From: Lewinellaceae bacterium
GTDB taxonomy: Bacteria > Bacteroidota > Bacteroidia > Chitinophagales > Saprospiraceae
Length of the DNA: 64,000 nucleotides
Direction: 5' to 3'
Assembly: GCA_016713985.1 (NCBI GenBank)
Contig: JADJOD010000007.1
Location: 186,001 to 250,000, forward strand
Program-made: the position numbers and the translations under genes
The notes under the pieces: model-generated
The model's input: only the letters and a program-made list of their open reading frames with translations
Databases searched by the model: none
What the model was told of the DNA's origin: nothing
In this document: piece after piece, positions 54,153-63,307 of the stretch
Layout of the letters: the number at the start of each line of letters is the position of its first letter
Numbering within the stretch: position 1 is the stretch's first letter

Positions 54153-56189
54153 ATGAAGCAAATCATACCGGTCATTTTATTTTCGTGTCAGTTTTTTGTT
54201 GCCTCATTTGCCCAAACCTTTATGGAAGTTCCCTTGCTGCCCACTTCCGACGATTCACCCGTCACGTCTGCGATAACGGTGAGTGGGTTGCCGGACAGCA
54301 TCGGCCCCGATGTATTCGGCGTTGAATCGGTGTGTGTGAGCATTTCCTATACGGAGGTCCGGCACCTGATCCTCACCCTGTACGCGCCGGACGGCACCAT
54401 GGTTAAACTGGCACACCTGAACGGGCGCGATGCCGACCATTTTGCAAACACCTGTTTCGGGGAGTCGGGGCAATATTTCCCCTGGGCCAGGCCGCCCTAT
54501 TACGGTGGCTATCAACCCATTATTCCACTGGGTGTGGTCAATAATTATCAAAACCCGAACGGGCAGTGGCGGCTGGTGGTGGAAGAATACCTCGGCGACG
54601 ACGAAGCGGGAATTCTTGAAAACTGGAGTATTACTTTTGGCAAACACCCCGCAAAAAGGGATACCCTGCTGGAAAGCAGCGACCTGCCCATCCTGGTCAT
54701 TCAAACCGGCGGGCAATACATTCAGGACGAGCCGAAGGTATCGGCACACCTGGGGGTGATTTCCCGCGAAAAAGGCGCGCGCAACCACCCCGGCGACCCG
54801 TTCGACCACTACGACGGCCCTATCGGCATCGAATGGCGGGGCGGCAGTTCCAAATCGTTTTGGCAGTCGTCATTCAGCATGGAAACCCGCGATGCCCATG
54901 GGGATGACCTGGATGTTCCGCTGCTCGGGCTACCCGCCGGGGCGGACTGGATCCTGCACGGGCCGTTTACGGATAAAAGTTTGCTGCGCAACGCGCTCAC
55001 TTTTTCCCTGGCAGCGGAGGCCGGGCCGGCATACGTACCACGCACCCGGTTTTGCGAGTTGGTGCTCGACGGGTCGTACCTCGGCGTGTACACCCTGATT
55101 GAAAAAATCAAACGCGACCCGCACCGTGTCGACGTCGCCAAACTCCGGAAATCCGACACCGGAGGTGATGCTCTGACGGGTGGATACATCATCAAAGTGG
55201 ATCGCACGAGTGCGGACGGCTGGTATTCGCCGTTCCGGCCGGCCGGCGGCGGCAGGGTTTATTTCAATTACGTGTATCCAAAAGCGGAGGATATACAGCC
55301 CGAACAAATGGCTTATATTCAGGCATTTGTGGATAGTTTTGAACAGGCCTTGCAGCAGCCGGATTTTTCCGGTCCGGAGGCGGGTTGGCGCCGTTTTGCC
55401 GATGAAAACTCGTTTATCGAACATTTCCTGTTCAACGAGGTCAGCAAAAACGTCGACGCGTATCGCCTGAGCGGGTATCTCTATAAACCCAGGGATTCGG
55501 ACGGTGGAAAATTACACGCCGGTCCGCTGTGGGATTTTAACTTAGCCTGGCGAAATGCCGACTACGCCAATAATGCCTCCCCCGAAGGCTGGACCTTTGA
55601 CGGCGAGCCGCGTGGGGTGCCGTTCTGGTGGAAAAAATTGCTGTCGGATACCCTGTATGCCGGCAAAATGAAATGCCGCTGGCAACAACTGCGCCGGACC
55701 GGTTTGTCGCAACGGCATATTTTTCAAAAGATCGACTCGCTGGCGGGTGTGCTGGACGAGGCGCGGGAAAGACATTTCGACCTCTACCCTATTCTCGGGC
55801 GCGGGCTTTGGCCCAACCCGCAGCCGATTGCCAAAACCTATGAGGAAGAAATTGCCAACATGAAATTGTGGATCAGCCGCCGCTTGACCTGGATGGATAC
55901 GTACTTGCCTGGAAATTGTGATGAAACAACCCAGGCCTGGGCGCCGCCTGCCTGGGTATTATACCCGAACCCGGCGCGGAACACGCTTTATGTTTTTTTG
56001 GAAAAAGCGCCCGAAACGGGGGAAAAACTGGCGCTGACGGATCTTTCCGGCCGGATTCTCGCGGAAAAAGAGGGTCCGGGCTTCGAACATACATTTGATA
56101 TCGGCGAACTCGCGGCAGGGTTTTATTTACTCGTTTACCGGGATGCAGAGGGCCGGGTATTGCGGGCGGACAAGGTGGTAAAAATATGA
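54153..56189 (+). CDS. Secreted CotH-family protein with proprotein-convertase P domain and T9SS tail
   Basis: Start ATG 54153 gives MKQIIPVILFSCQFFVASFA. The P/Homo-B-like beta domain is about 25-165 (VCVSISYTEVRHLILTLYAP, NPNGQWRLVVEEYLGDDEAG, LENWSITFG). The CotH-like kinase domain is about 190-570, with FWQSSFSMETRDAHGDDLDV, RFCELVLDGSYLGVYTLIEK and GPLWDFNLAWRNADY. The end, YPNPARNTLYVFLE ... LAAGFYLLVYRDAEG, is a T9SS sorting domain. About 678 residues. Probably surface-displayed; the phosphate acceptor, if any, is unknown. Confidence 0.88.
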   Translation: MKQIIPVILFSCQFFVASFAQTFMEVPLLPTSDDSPVTSAITVSGLPDSIGPDVFGVESVCVSISYTEVRHLILTLYAPDGTMVKLAHLNGRDADHFANTCFGESGQYFPWARPPYYGGYQPIIPLGVVNNYQNPNGQWRLVVEEYLGDDEAGILENWSITFGKHPAKRDTLLESSDLPILVIQTGGQYIQDEPKVSAHLGVISREKGARNHPGDPFDHYDGPIGIEWRGGSSKSFWQSSFSMETRDAHGDDLDVPLLGLPAGADWILHGPFTDKSLLRNALTFSLAAEAGPAYVPRTRFCELVLDGSYLGVYTLIEKIKRDPHRVDVAKLRKSDTGGDALTGGYIIKVDRTSADGWYSPFRPAGGGRVYFNYVYPKAEDIQPEQMAYIQAFVDSFEQALQQPDFSGPEAGWRRFADENSFIEHFLFNEVSKNVDAYRLSGYLYKPRDSDGGKLHAGPLWDFNLAWRNADYANNASPEGWTFDGEPRGVPFWWKKLLSDTLYAGKMKCRWQQLRRTGLSQRHIFQKIDSLAGVLDEARERHFDLYPILGRGLWPNPQPIAKTYEEEIANMKLWISRRLTWMDTYLPGNCDETTQAWAPPAWVLYPNPARNTLYVFLEKAPETGEKLALTDLSGRILAEKEGPGFEHTFDIGELAAGFYLLVYRDAEGRVLRADKVVKI

Positions 56190-56197
56190 GGCTCCGG

Positions 56198-56291
56198 TTT
56201 TCACGCAAAGGCGCCAAGGTTTTGCAAAGTCGCAAAAGTTTGATCCTAAATACTTTGCGACTTTGTAAAACCTTGGCGCCCTGGCGTGAAA
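56198..56291. repeat. Long hairpin between convergent genes
   Basis: Two arms of about 40 bases, 56198-56240 and 56250-56291 (tttcacgcaaaggcgccaag type). It lies between the CotH gene and the oxidoreductase gene and can serve as a two-way terminator. Confidence 0.7.
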
Positions 56292-56318
56292 GAAAAATCC
56301 GATCGTGCAGTTCCGGTC

Positions 56319-56809
56319 CTACTTCTTCAATTCCTTGATTTTTTCCTCCAGTTCCAGTTCGTCGCCCGGTGCATAACCGACGTGTTCGAACACAATATTG
56401 CCCGACTGATCAAGCAGCAGGGTAAAAGGTACGGAAGACACATTGGCGGCCTGTTGAAATTCTTTATTCGAATCGACGAGTATGCGGTATTCCCAGCCTT
56501 TTTCCTGCACCATAGCGGGAATTTTGGCGGCCGTGCGGGGGTCGTCGACACTCACCGCAATGAGTTCCATATCATAGTTTTTTTTCCAGTCGGCGTAATA
56601 ATCCTTGATCGCATCCAGTTCTTTTTTGCAGGGCGAGCACCAGGTTGCCCAGAAACTGATCACTGTGATTTTGCCCGACTGGCTGAGCGTCTGCACGTTA
56701 AGTGATTGTCCTTCAAGGGTTTTCACGTTGGCGGAAGGCAGAGATTTGTTTTGAGCGAAAGTTGCAACGGCGAGGAAACAGGCCGCCAACGCGAGAAGTG
56801 TTTTTTCAT
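56319..56809 (-). CDS. TlpA-like thiol-disulfide oxidoreductase (one frameshift in poly-A)
   Basis: The start ATG 56809 begins MKK in one frame while the rest of the signal (TLLALAACFLAVATFAQN) is in another: the A run after the ATG has six A where seven would keep frame. The thioredoxin domain has FWATWCSPCKKELDAIKDYY with the CSPC active site, VSVDDPRTAAKI and NVSSVPFTLLLDQSGNIV with the cis-Pro. About 164 residues. Periplasmic reductase, perhaps for cytochrome c maturation or other disulfides. Confidence 0.82.
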
Positions 56810-56993
56810 TGTCAGAATTTGATTTTGAAAAATGAGAGCAAATCAATGCTCAAAGGTATAAGAAGCAAAGGGAACGGTATTTTGATTAACCAGCCTTTAA
56901 CGTGTGGCGCCGGGTTGGCACCGGGTCATTGTTCGGCATTGCGCGCCTTTAAAGCGTACCGTGACTGTCGGAACGGGATTCCGGCTTTAAACC

Positions 56994-57821
56994 CTACGGC
57001 ACACAAAGCCTTCGCAACTCCGCACTATCTCCGTTGAACACGTTAAAATCTACCCGCTCGTTGATGCCGTTCACGTTGCCCCGGTCGCTGTGTTGCCAAA
57101 AATGCCACGGCGTCTCACCCGGCAGGTCTAAATCCGTCACGTAATAGTGTGCAATCCAGATCCGGTATCCTTTAAACGCCTCCTGACCGGCAAAAAAACG
57201 TTTGTAGAAGTCTTTGTTGGTATACAGGATGGGTTTGACCTTGTAATATTTTTCCAGCAGGGTCAAAAACTCCTTGGTGTAGCGCTGTATCTGGGTTTTG
57301 TTCATACCCCGTGTTTCTTCCACGTCCACCACCGGCGGCAGGTCGCCCGACCGCAGGCGGACGGTATTGACAAACCTGGATGCCTGGTCTTTCGGACTGA
57401 TGTTCGGAAGAAAATAATGATAGGCGCCGCGTACAATACCCGCGCTGCGTGCATTTCCCCAATTGTTGTCGAACTCGGGGTCTTCCATCCAGGAGCCCTC
57501 GGTCGCTTTGATGAAGGCAAAGGAGATCCGGATACCATCCACCTGCATTTTTTTTACACGCGCCCAGTCGACTTTGCTTTGGTAACGGCTTACATCAATT
57601 CCGTGTACCTGGTAGCCATGTGGGATACGTATCCCAAAATGTTTGTATTCTTTGTAATGAAGCGGGTATTCGAGCAGGGACAACAGCTTGTAACGCAGCC
57701 AGGGGCTGACGATCAAGGCAAGTACAAAAGTTGCAATAAGAACGAACCAGATACGGCGGTTAGGGCCCCTGCGGTCGGCGTAGCCGGGGGGAAATATGAC
57801 TAGTTTTTGCTGCCAGGACAT
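56994..57821 (-). CDS. GH25 lysozyme (muramidase) with N-terminal membrane anchor
   Basis: A 275-residue protein with one hydrophobic helix near the N terminus (IWFVLIATFVLALIVSPW). The GH25 domain (about 70-270) opens HGIDVSRYQSKVDWARV and carries ISFAFIKATEGSWMEDPEF, GAYHYFLP, DLPPVVDVEETRG and IWIAHYYV, with the Asp/Glu catalytic pair in these positions. Cleaves peptidoglycan glycan strands. Frame intact. Its start is followed upstream by the heptamer array. Confidence 0.9.
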   Translation of the reverse strand: MSWQQKLVIFPPGYADRRGPNRRIWFVLIATFVLALIVSPWLRYKLLSLLEYPLHYKEYKHFGIRIPHGYQVHGIDVSRYQSKVDWARVKKMQVDGIRISFAFIKATEGSWMEDPEFDNNWGNARSAGIVRGAYHYFLPNISPKDQASRFVNTVRLRSGDLPPVVDVEETRGMNKTQIQRYTKEFLTLLEKYYKVKPILYTNKDFYKRFFAGQEAFKGYRIWIAHYYVTDLDLPGETPWHFWQHSDRGNVNGINERVDFNVFNGDSAELRRLCVP

Positions 57822-57825
57822 TTAT

Positions 57826-57955
57826 GACGGTGGACGGTGGACGGTGGACGGTGGACGGTAGACGGTGGACGGTGGACGGTGGACGGTGGACGGTAGACGG
57901 TAGACGGTGGACGGTGGACGGTGGACGGTAGACGGTAGACGGTAGACGGTGGACG
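57826..57955. repeat. Heptamer array GACGGTG/GACGGTA
   Basis: About 18 tandem copies of a 7-base unit (gacggtg with gacggta variants) fill the gap between the lysozyme start and the hydratase stop. Confidence 0.92.
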
Positions 57956-57957
57956 GG

Positions 57958-58734
57958 TTATTCGCCTTTGAAGGCCGGTTTTCTTTTTTCCAGAAATGCC
58001 GCTACGCCTTCCCGGTAGTCGTGGGTTTGGCCGGCGGCGGTTTGTAATTGGTCTTCGACGCCGAGTTGTGCAGCAAAATCATTGCTGAACGAGCGATTGA
58101 GCGCCTGTTTGGTATAAGCCAGACCTTTTGTGGGCATCCCGGCGAGGGTTTCCGCGATCCGGAGACTTTCTTCCTCAAAGGAATCGTCGGGGAAAACTTT
58201 CCAGATCATGCCCATCGCCGCCGCTTCCTGGGCGCCGATTTTGTCGGAAAGCATCATCAACGCCGTCGCGCGTTGCAAACCGACTAAGCGCGGCAGGGTC
58301 CAGGTGCCGCCGGAATCGGGAATCAGGCCGATTTTGGAAAATGCCTGGGTAAACGTCGCCGAGCCGGCAGCCACCGTGATGTCGCAGGCCAGTGCGATGT
58401 TGGCGCCGGCGCCGGCAGCCACTCCATTCACGGCACAGACCACCGGTTTGTCTAAGTTTCTGATTTTCAATACGATTGGGTTGTAGCCCGTCGAAATGAT
58501 CTCGGTCAGGGAAGGGCCGTTCGGGTCGGTGACTTCCTGGAGGTCCTCGCCCGCACAAAACGCTTTGCCGGTTCCGGTGATATACACGGCCCGAATCGCA
58601 GTATCTTTTTCACAGGTGTCCAGCGCTGCCAGTATTTCCTTCCGCATGGAAGCATTCATGGAATTGAATACCTGCGGGCGGTTGAAAGTGATCCGGGCGA
58701 CGGAATTTTCAATGGAAAATAAAATGTGTTGCAT
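57958..58734 (-). CDS. Enoyl-CoA hydratase/isomerase family protein, PaaG-like
   Basis: A 258-residue crotonase-fold enzyme. AFCAGEDLQEVTDPNGPSLT and VCAVNGVAAGAGANIALACD form the oxyanion-hole segments; GEDL with an Asp in place of the second Glu resembles PaaG, which isomerises ring-epoxy phenylacetyl-CoA. FSKIGLIPDSGGTWTLPRLV and the C-terminal EDQLQTAAGQTHDYREGVAAF are also typical. No other phenylacetate genes lie nearby, so a general fatty acid role remains possible. Confidence 0.82.
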   Translation of the reverse strand: MQHILFSIENSVARITFNRPQVFNSMNASMRKEILAALDTCEKDTAIRAVYITGTGKAFCAGEDLQEVTDPNGPSLTEIISTGYNPIVLKIRNLDKPVVCAVNGVAAGAGANIALACDITVAAGSATFTQAFSKIGLIPDSGGTWTLPRLVGLQRATALMMLSDKIGAQEAAAMGMIWKVFPDDSFEEESLRIAETLAGMPTKGLAYTKQALNRSFSNDFAAQLGVEDQLQTAAGQTHDYREGVAAFLEKRKPAFKGE

Positions 58735-58739
58735 GTGGT

Positions 58740-58845
58740 AAAGGTTTCAGGGTTTAAAGGTTTAAAGGTTTCAGGGGTCTCGGATTGGCCGCAAATATAA
58801 CCCTGAAACCCTGAAACCTTTAAACCCTGAAACCTTTAAACCCTC
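58740..58845. repeat. Inverted repeat of aaaggtttcagggttt units
   Basis: Left arm 58740-58777 and right arm 58801-58845, each made of aaaggtttcaggg / ccctgaaacct units. It covers the gap between the hydratase and aminotransferase genes and overlaps the last stop codon. Confidence 0.7.
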
Positions 58846-60112
58846 AAGACGCCATTTTCCGGATCCCAGCGACCAGTTTGTCCAGTTCGTCCGTGGTGGT
58901 GTAGACATTGGGGGTAACACGTACGCCGTTTACCTTTTCCCAATCGATGGAGGTGGTATGGATTTTCCAATCCGTGAACAGCCGGCCTGCCAGGTCGGCT
59001 GATTTTTTTCCTTCGAAACCAAAATTGCCGATCGCGCAGCCCCAATCCGGGTGCAGGGAAGTAAAAAACCGGATACCCGGCAGGTCACGGACCTGTTCCA
59101 TCCAGTAATTTTTCAGGTAATGCAGGCGTTGTTGTTTGCGATGGGTGCCGATAAAATTATGCAGGTCCAGTGAGTAGCCGATGGCCATTTCCGTCGGAAA
59201 ACTCCGGGTGCCCAGCGTCTCGAATTTCCGGATGTTCTCTCCATCCGGCTTGTCATTGCTCAATAAGGGCCAAATCCCGGGAATTTTTTCCTTTTTGATC
59301 CACATCAAACCACTGCCAAAGGGGCCGCACAGCCACTTGTGCAAGCTGGTGCTCCAATAATCACATCCCAGGTCGGGTATTTTGTAGTCGAGCAGGGCAA
59401 AAGAATGGGCGCCGTCCACCAATACTTCGATGCCGCGTTCGTGCGCCCGGTCGGCAATCTTGCGCACCGGCAGTATCTGGCCGTTCCAGTTGATGATGTG
59501 GGTCAGGTGCACCACCTTCGTTTTTTCAGAAAACCGGGAGACGAAGGCATTGGCTAAGTAGTTTTCATCTTCGGAAGGCAGGTCTAAATCTACCCAGACG
59601 AGCCGGATACCGTCTCTTTTTTCGCGCTGTCGCCAGGCATTGATCATGTTGGGGTAATCGTATTTTGAAAGCACCACTTCATCGCCGGCTTTCAGATCCA
59701 GTCCGAAAATGATGGTATTAAGCGCTTCCGTGGAATTTCGGTTGATGGCAATTTCATCATGGCTCACGCCGGCCAGTTTGGCCAGGTTGTAGCGCAGGGG
59801 TTCGCGGTCGTCGTCGAGGATACGCCACATATAATACGAGGGAGCCTCGCAACACATGCGGTTGTAATAATCCAGGGCGTCCATTGTGGCGCGGGGCGCG
59901 GGACTCACCCCGCCGTTATTGAGGTTGATCACATTGGGGCTTGCCGCAAAAGCGCTGCGAATTTGCCGCCAGAAGTCGTCTTCCGGCGTTTGCGGGTCGG
60001 GTTGGAAAGGGCGGGGTTTGGGCATCGGAAAGGCATCGGCAAAGTTTTGATGCAGGGCAAGGCTGCCGAGCACCGTTGCCGTCCGGCGGATAAAACTGCG
60101 GCGGTTGGTCAT
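58844..60112 (-). CDS. Tat-exported class V aminotransferase-fold protein
   Basis: Start taken at ATG 60112 (MTNRRSFIRRTATVLGSLAL), a twin-arginine signal; the longer upstream start was rejected. About 422 residues. The PLP-binding Lys lies in DYWSTSLHKWLCGPFGSG, and INLNNGGVSPAPRATMDAL, NRNSTEALNTIIFGLDL and VLVDGAHSFALL match the cysteine desulfurase/isopenicillin epimerase-like family. Tat export of a PLP enzyme points to the periplasm. The reaction is unknown. Confidence 0.85.
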   Translation of the reverse strand: MTNRRSFIRRTATVLGSLALHQNFADAFPMPKPRPFQPDPQTPEDDFWRQIRSAFAASPNVINLNNGGVSPAPRATMDALDYYNRMCCEAPSYYMWRILDDDREPLRYNLAKLAGVSHDEIAINRNSTEALNTIIFGLDLKAGDEVVLSKYDYPNMINAWRQREKRDGIRLVWVDLDLPSEDENYLANAFVSRFSEKTKVVHLTHIINWNGQILPVRKIADRAHERGIEVLVDGAHSFALLDYKIPDLGCDYWSTSLHKWLCGPFGSGLMWIKKEKIPGIWPLLSNDKPDGENIRKFETLGTRSFPTEMAIGYSLDLHNFIGTHRKQQRLHYLKNYWMEQVRDLPGIRFFTSLHPDWGCAIGNFGFEGKKSADLAGRLFTDWKIHTTSIDWEKVNGVRVTPNVYTTTDELDKLVAGIRKMAS

Positions 60113-60235
60113 GTCATTGGTTTCGTTATTAGTTGTTTGATTTTTTCTCTTGCCGGTTAAATATTTCATAACGGCATGTGACCATTTCCCTTTTTTGCGT
60201 TTACTATCTGTAATTTTAACCAAACACTATCCCGC

Positions 60236-60715
60236 ATGAAAAAGGCGATTTTTCTTTCTCTTGTATTTGCACTGGTCTCCATTGCAAATGTATGGGCACA
60301 AACCGAGGCCCAACCTACGCAAACGACCAAACCCACCAAAGACAATACGGAAAAAATAAACCATGCGGAAGAAAAATCCGGCGGTTCCGCCTTTAGCGGT
60401 CAGGGAAAAGGTGGCGACAAAGACGTAGTGGAAAAAAGGGAGAAAAACAAAGACAAGGCCAAAAAGAAAGGCAAAAAGGCGAAAAAAGCCAAAAAAGAAA
60501 AGAAAAAGGCCAAAAAGGAAAAATCAGCGGGCGCCGGCAAAAAAAAGAGACACGGGCATGACGACCAGTCCGGCGATGATGACCAAAAAGGACAAAGCAC
60601 CAAACCGCAACCCGACCCCAATTCCCAAAAACCGACACAACGGCCCCAGACGGGCGGTGTAAAAAATCCGAAGGATACCCAGCCGAAGCCGAAAACATCC
60701 GGCGGCAATAAATAA
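60236..60715 (+). CDS. Lys-rich exported protein of unknown function
   Basis: A 159-residue protein with a signal peptide (MKKAIFLSLVFALVSIANVWAQ) and a low-complexity Lys/Ala-rich middle (about 60-100, KKAKKEKKKAKKEK) with a Gln/Pro/Lys end. Disordered by composition. No family assigned. A GC-rich hairpin follows at 60752-60792. Confidence 0.55.
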   Translation: MKKAIFLSLVFALVSIANVWAQTEAQPTQTTKPTKDNTEKINHAEEKSGGSAFSGQGKGGDKDVVEKREKNKDKAKKKGKKAKKAKKEKKKAKKEKSAGAGKKKRHGHDDQSGDDDQKGQSTKPQPDPNSQKPTQRPQTGGVKNPKDTQPKPKTSGGNK

Positions 60716-60751
60716 TATAGTTCCCAATACCTGACATACCATGAGAACAAT

Positions 60752-60792
60752 GCCCCGCGTTCCCGAGTCATCGGGGCGCGGGGTGCTGTTTT
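60752..60792 (+). terminator. Terminator-like GC hairpin
   Basis: Stem gccccgcg / cgcggggt with a nested cccga-tcggg stem, followed by gctgtttt. Between convergent genes. The short T run makes it a moderate call. Confidence 0.5.
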
Positions 60793-63053
60793 CAGGCCAG
60801 TTCCATTTCGATCTGCCGGCGCAAAACATCCACCGCCACAATTCGTATGCGGACGCGGTCGCCCATTTTGAACTGCCGTTTGTACCGTTTGCCGGTAGCG
60901 CGCAGGTTGCCTTCTTCCAGCATATACGTATCGTCTAAGTATTTGAATTCGACCAAACCTTCCGCTTTTGAGCCGGCGAGTTCCACAAAAAAGCCGCGAT
61001 CGATCATGCCGCTGATGATGCCGTCAAATTCGTCGCCGATGTGCCGGCGCATCAGTTCCGCCTGTTTGAATTTTATACTTTCCCGTTCGGCATCGGCCGC
61101 TTTTTTCTCCTGGGTGCTCACGTGTTTGCACTGTTCTTCCAGTTTGGTTTTATCCACCCGGTAGGTTTTTCCGTCGAGGTTGCGGTCGAGCAGGCGGTGC
61201 GCCAGAACGTCCGAATACCGGCGAATCGGCGACGTAAAGTGGGAATAGTGGGTGTAACCCAGCCCGTAGTGGCCGATATTTTGGGTGGAATAAACGGCTT
61301 TGGCCATGGTCCGGATCGCGAGGGGTTCGAGCAGTTTCAAACGTTCGTTTTTCCGGGCGGCATGCATCAGGTCGTTGAGTGATTTTGCCAATTGTTTCGG
61401 GGTGTCTAATTTCATGGGGTAGCCGAGTTCGGCGGCAAAACGCGAGAATTCCGCCACTTTTGCCATATCCGGCAAGTCGTGAACGCGATAAATAAAGGGT
61501 ATTTCCTGCTGGTTTTCCCCTTTTCCGTCGATGTAAAACGCCACTTCTTTATTCGCCAGCAGCATAAAATCTTCGATGAGCAGGTGGGCGTCTTTGCGCT
61601 CCTTTACGTATGCTTCTATCGGCGCCCCGTCGGCATCGAGGAGAAACCGCACTTCTTCGGTTTCAAATCCGATCGAGCCGTTTTTTTCCCGCTCTTTGCG
61701 CATTTGTTTGGCTAAACGGTCGAGTGTTTTCAGGGCCTGTTCGAGTTCCGGAAAAATAGTCAGTTGTTTCAGCGCATCTTCCGGTTCGCTGGCCGAATGG
61801 ATCACCGTTTTGCCAAACCAGCGGCCGGTGACTTTTCCTTTCGGATCAAAGGTAAAAACCGCGGAAAAAGTCAGTCGGTCCTGGTGCGGTACTAAGGAAC
61901 ACAGGTTATTGGACAATTTTTCGGGCAACATGGGATTCACGCGGTCCACGAGGTAAACTGAGGTGCTGCGTTGGTAGGCTTCCTTGTCGAGGTTGGAGTC
62001 GGGTTTGAGGTAATGCGTCACGTCGGCGATGTGTACGCCGATCTCCAGGTTGCCGTTTTCGAGGGTCCGGAAACTGAGCGCATCGTCAAAGTCTTTTGCA
62101 TCCTCGGGGTCGATGGTAAAGGTCAGCACTTCGCGGAAGTCGCGGCGGCGGGCAATTTCCTGCGGGGAAATAACTTCCGGAATACGCGCGGCTTCGGCTT
62201 CGGCTTCTTCGGAGTGCGACAATTCGAAACCCTGATTGATCAATATCTTCTTCATTTCGAAGTCGTTGCCGCCGATTTCTCCCAAAGTCTGGGTCACCTT
62301 GCCGATGGGCACCCGGCCTTTACCTTCCTGCCAGTCGGTTACACGTACCACTACTTTGTCGCCGTCGCGGGCGTCGCCGCAGGCATCGAGGTGTACGTAA
62401 ATATCAACCGGCATGTTGGGATTGTCGGGCAAAAACATGGCGTATTTGCGCCCTTTCCGCAGGGTACCGATAAAAAACTCGTTGGCGCGTTTCAAAACGG
62501 CCACAATTTCCCCTTCCGGTTTGCGCAGCGGTTGCCCGCCTTTGCGGCGTGGCGGCGCGCTGAACATCAAAACCCGAACGGTATCGCCGTTTAATGCGCC
62601 GTTGACATATTTGGGCGGCACGTAGACGTCGGAATCCTGAAGTTCGCTAACGATGTATGCGGCTCCCGAGCGGGTCATATCCACCCGGCCTTCTATAAAT
62701 TTCCGGCCCGAAGGCAATCGGTCGAAGGTGGAGGGCCGGCGGTCCGCGGCAGAGGGCGGCGGAACGGAAGTTTTAACCGGGGTTGAGATGGCTGCCGGCA
62801 CTTCCTCGTCGGTAGTCAGTTTGTGCAGGGCAATACCGAATTTGTTTTCCGAAAATTCGGCCACGGAACCCGCAATCACTAACTGGCCCAGGGCGTGTTC
62901 CGCAGAGTCCTTATTATTGATGACCCGGAGTTGGTCGGTGATCTGGCGGGCAGAAAAATGTTTTTTGGGATGGGTGAGCAGGAATTTCAGAATTTCGATT
63001 TGCAGGTTTTGGGCGCTCAACTTTTTGCCGCCGCTTTTTTTCTTTTTGGTCAT
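60792..63053 (-). CDS. rnr: Ribonuclease R
   Basis: A 753-residue 3'-5' exoribonuclease of the RNB family. The N-terminal winged-helix part (about 15-80), cold-shock-like domains (about 115-260), the RNB domain (about 300-630) with FTIDPEDAKDFDDALSFR holding the catalytic Asp residues, the FTSPIRRYSDVLAHRLLDRN segment, and an S1 domain about 660-745 (GDEFDGIISGMIDRGFFVEL) are all in the normal order. Degrades structured RNA. Frame intact. Divergent from lolA. Confidence 0.94.
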   Translation of the reverse strand: MTKKKKSGGKKLSAQNLQIEILKFLLTHPKKHFSARQITDQLRVINNKDSAEHALGQLVIAGSVAEFSENKFGIALHKLTTDEEVPAAISTPVKTSVPPPSAADRRPSTFDRLPSGRKFIEGRVDMTRSGAAYIVSELQDSDVYVPPKYVNGALNGDTVRVLMFSAPPRRKGGQPLRKPEGEIVAVLKRANEFFIGTLRKGRKYAMFLPDNPNMPVDIYVHLDACGDARDGDKVVVRVTDWQEGKGRVPIGKVTQTLGEIGGNDFEMKKILINQGFELSHSEEAEAEAARIPEVISPQEIARRRDFREVLTFTIDPEDAKDFDDALSFRTLENGNLEIGVHIADVTHYLKPDSNLDKEAYQRSTSVYLVDRVNPMLPEKLSNNLCSLVPHQDRLTFSAVFTFDPKGKVTGRWFGKTVIHSASEPEDALKQLTIFPELEQALKTLDRLAKQMRKEREKNGSIGFETEEVRFLLDADGAPIEAYVKERKDAHLLIEDFMLLANKEVAFYIDGKGENQQEIPFIYRVHDLPDMAKVAEFSRFAAELGYPMKLDTPKQLAKSLNDLMHAARKNERLKLLEPLAIRTMAKAVYSTQNIGHYGLGYTHYSHFTSPIRRYSDVLAHRLLDRNLDGKTYRVDKTKLEEQCKHVSTQEKKAADAERESIKFKQAELMRRHIGDEFDGIISGMIDRGFFVELAGSKAEGLVEFKYLDDTYMLEEGNLRATGKRYKRQFKMGDRVRIRIVAVDVLRRQIEMELA

Positions 63054-63307
63054 GATTGAATTGGTGAAAACTTCGTTTCCCTGACAAAGAAATCAAGTTT
63101 TCACGGATTAAGTGATTGAAAATGAAAAAATGAGTTGAATATCAAGGGATATCCAAAATTTTGATAACACGTTTAAAACCCGCATTCCGGGTAAAAAGTT
63201 GCAGCCCCGACCGGCCGGGTATGCGGCTTTTGGGAATCTTTAACCAAGCGCCCCACAACTCGATCCGGCGATTCTCCGTTTCTTTGTGCAAAAGAACGAG
63301 ACAAACG

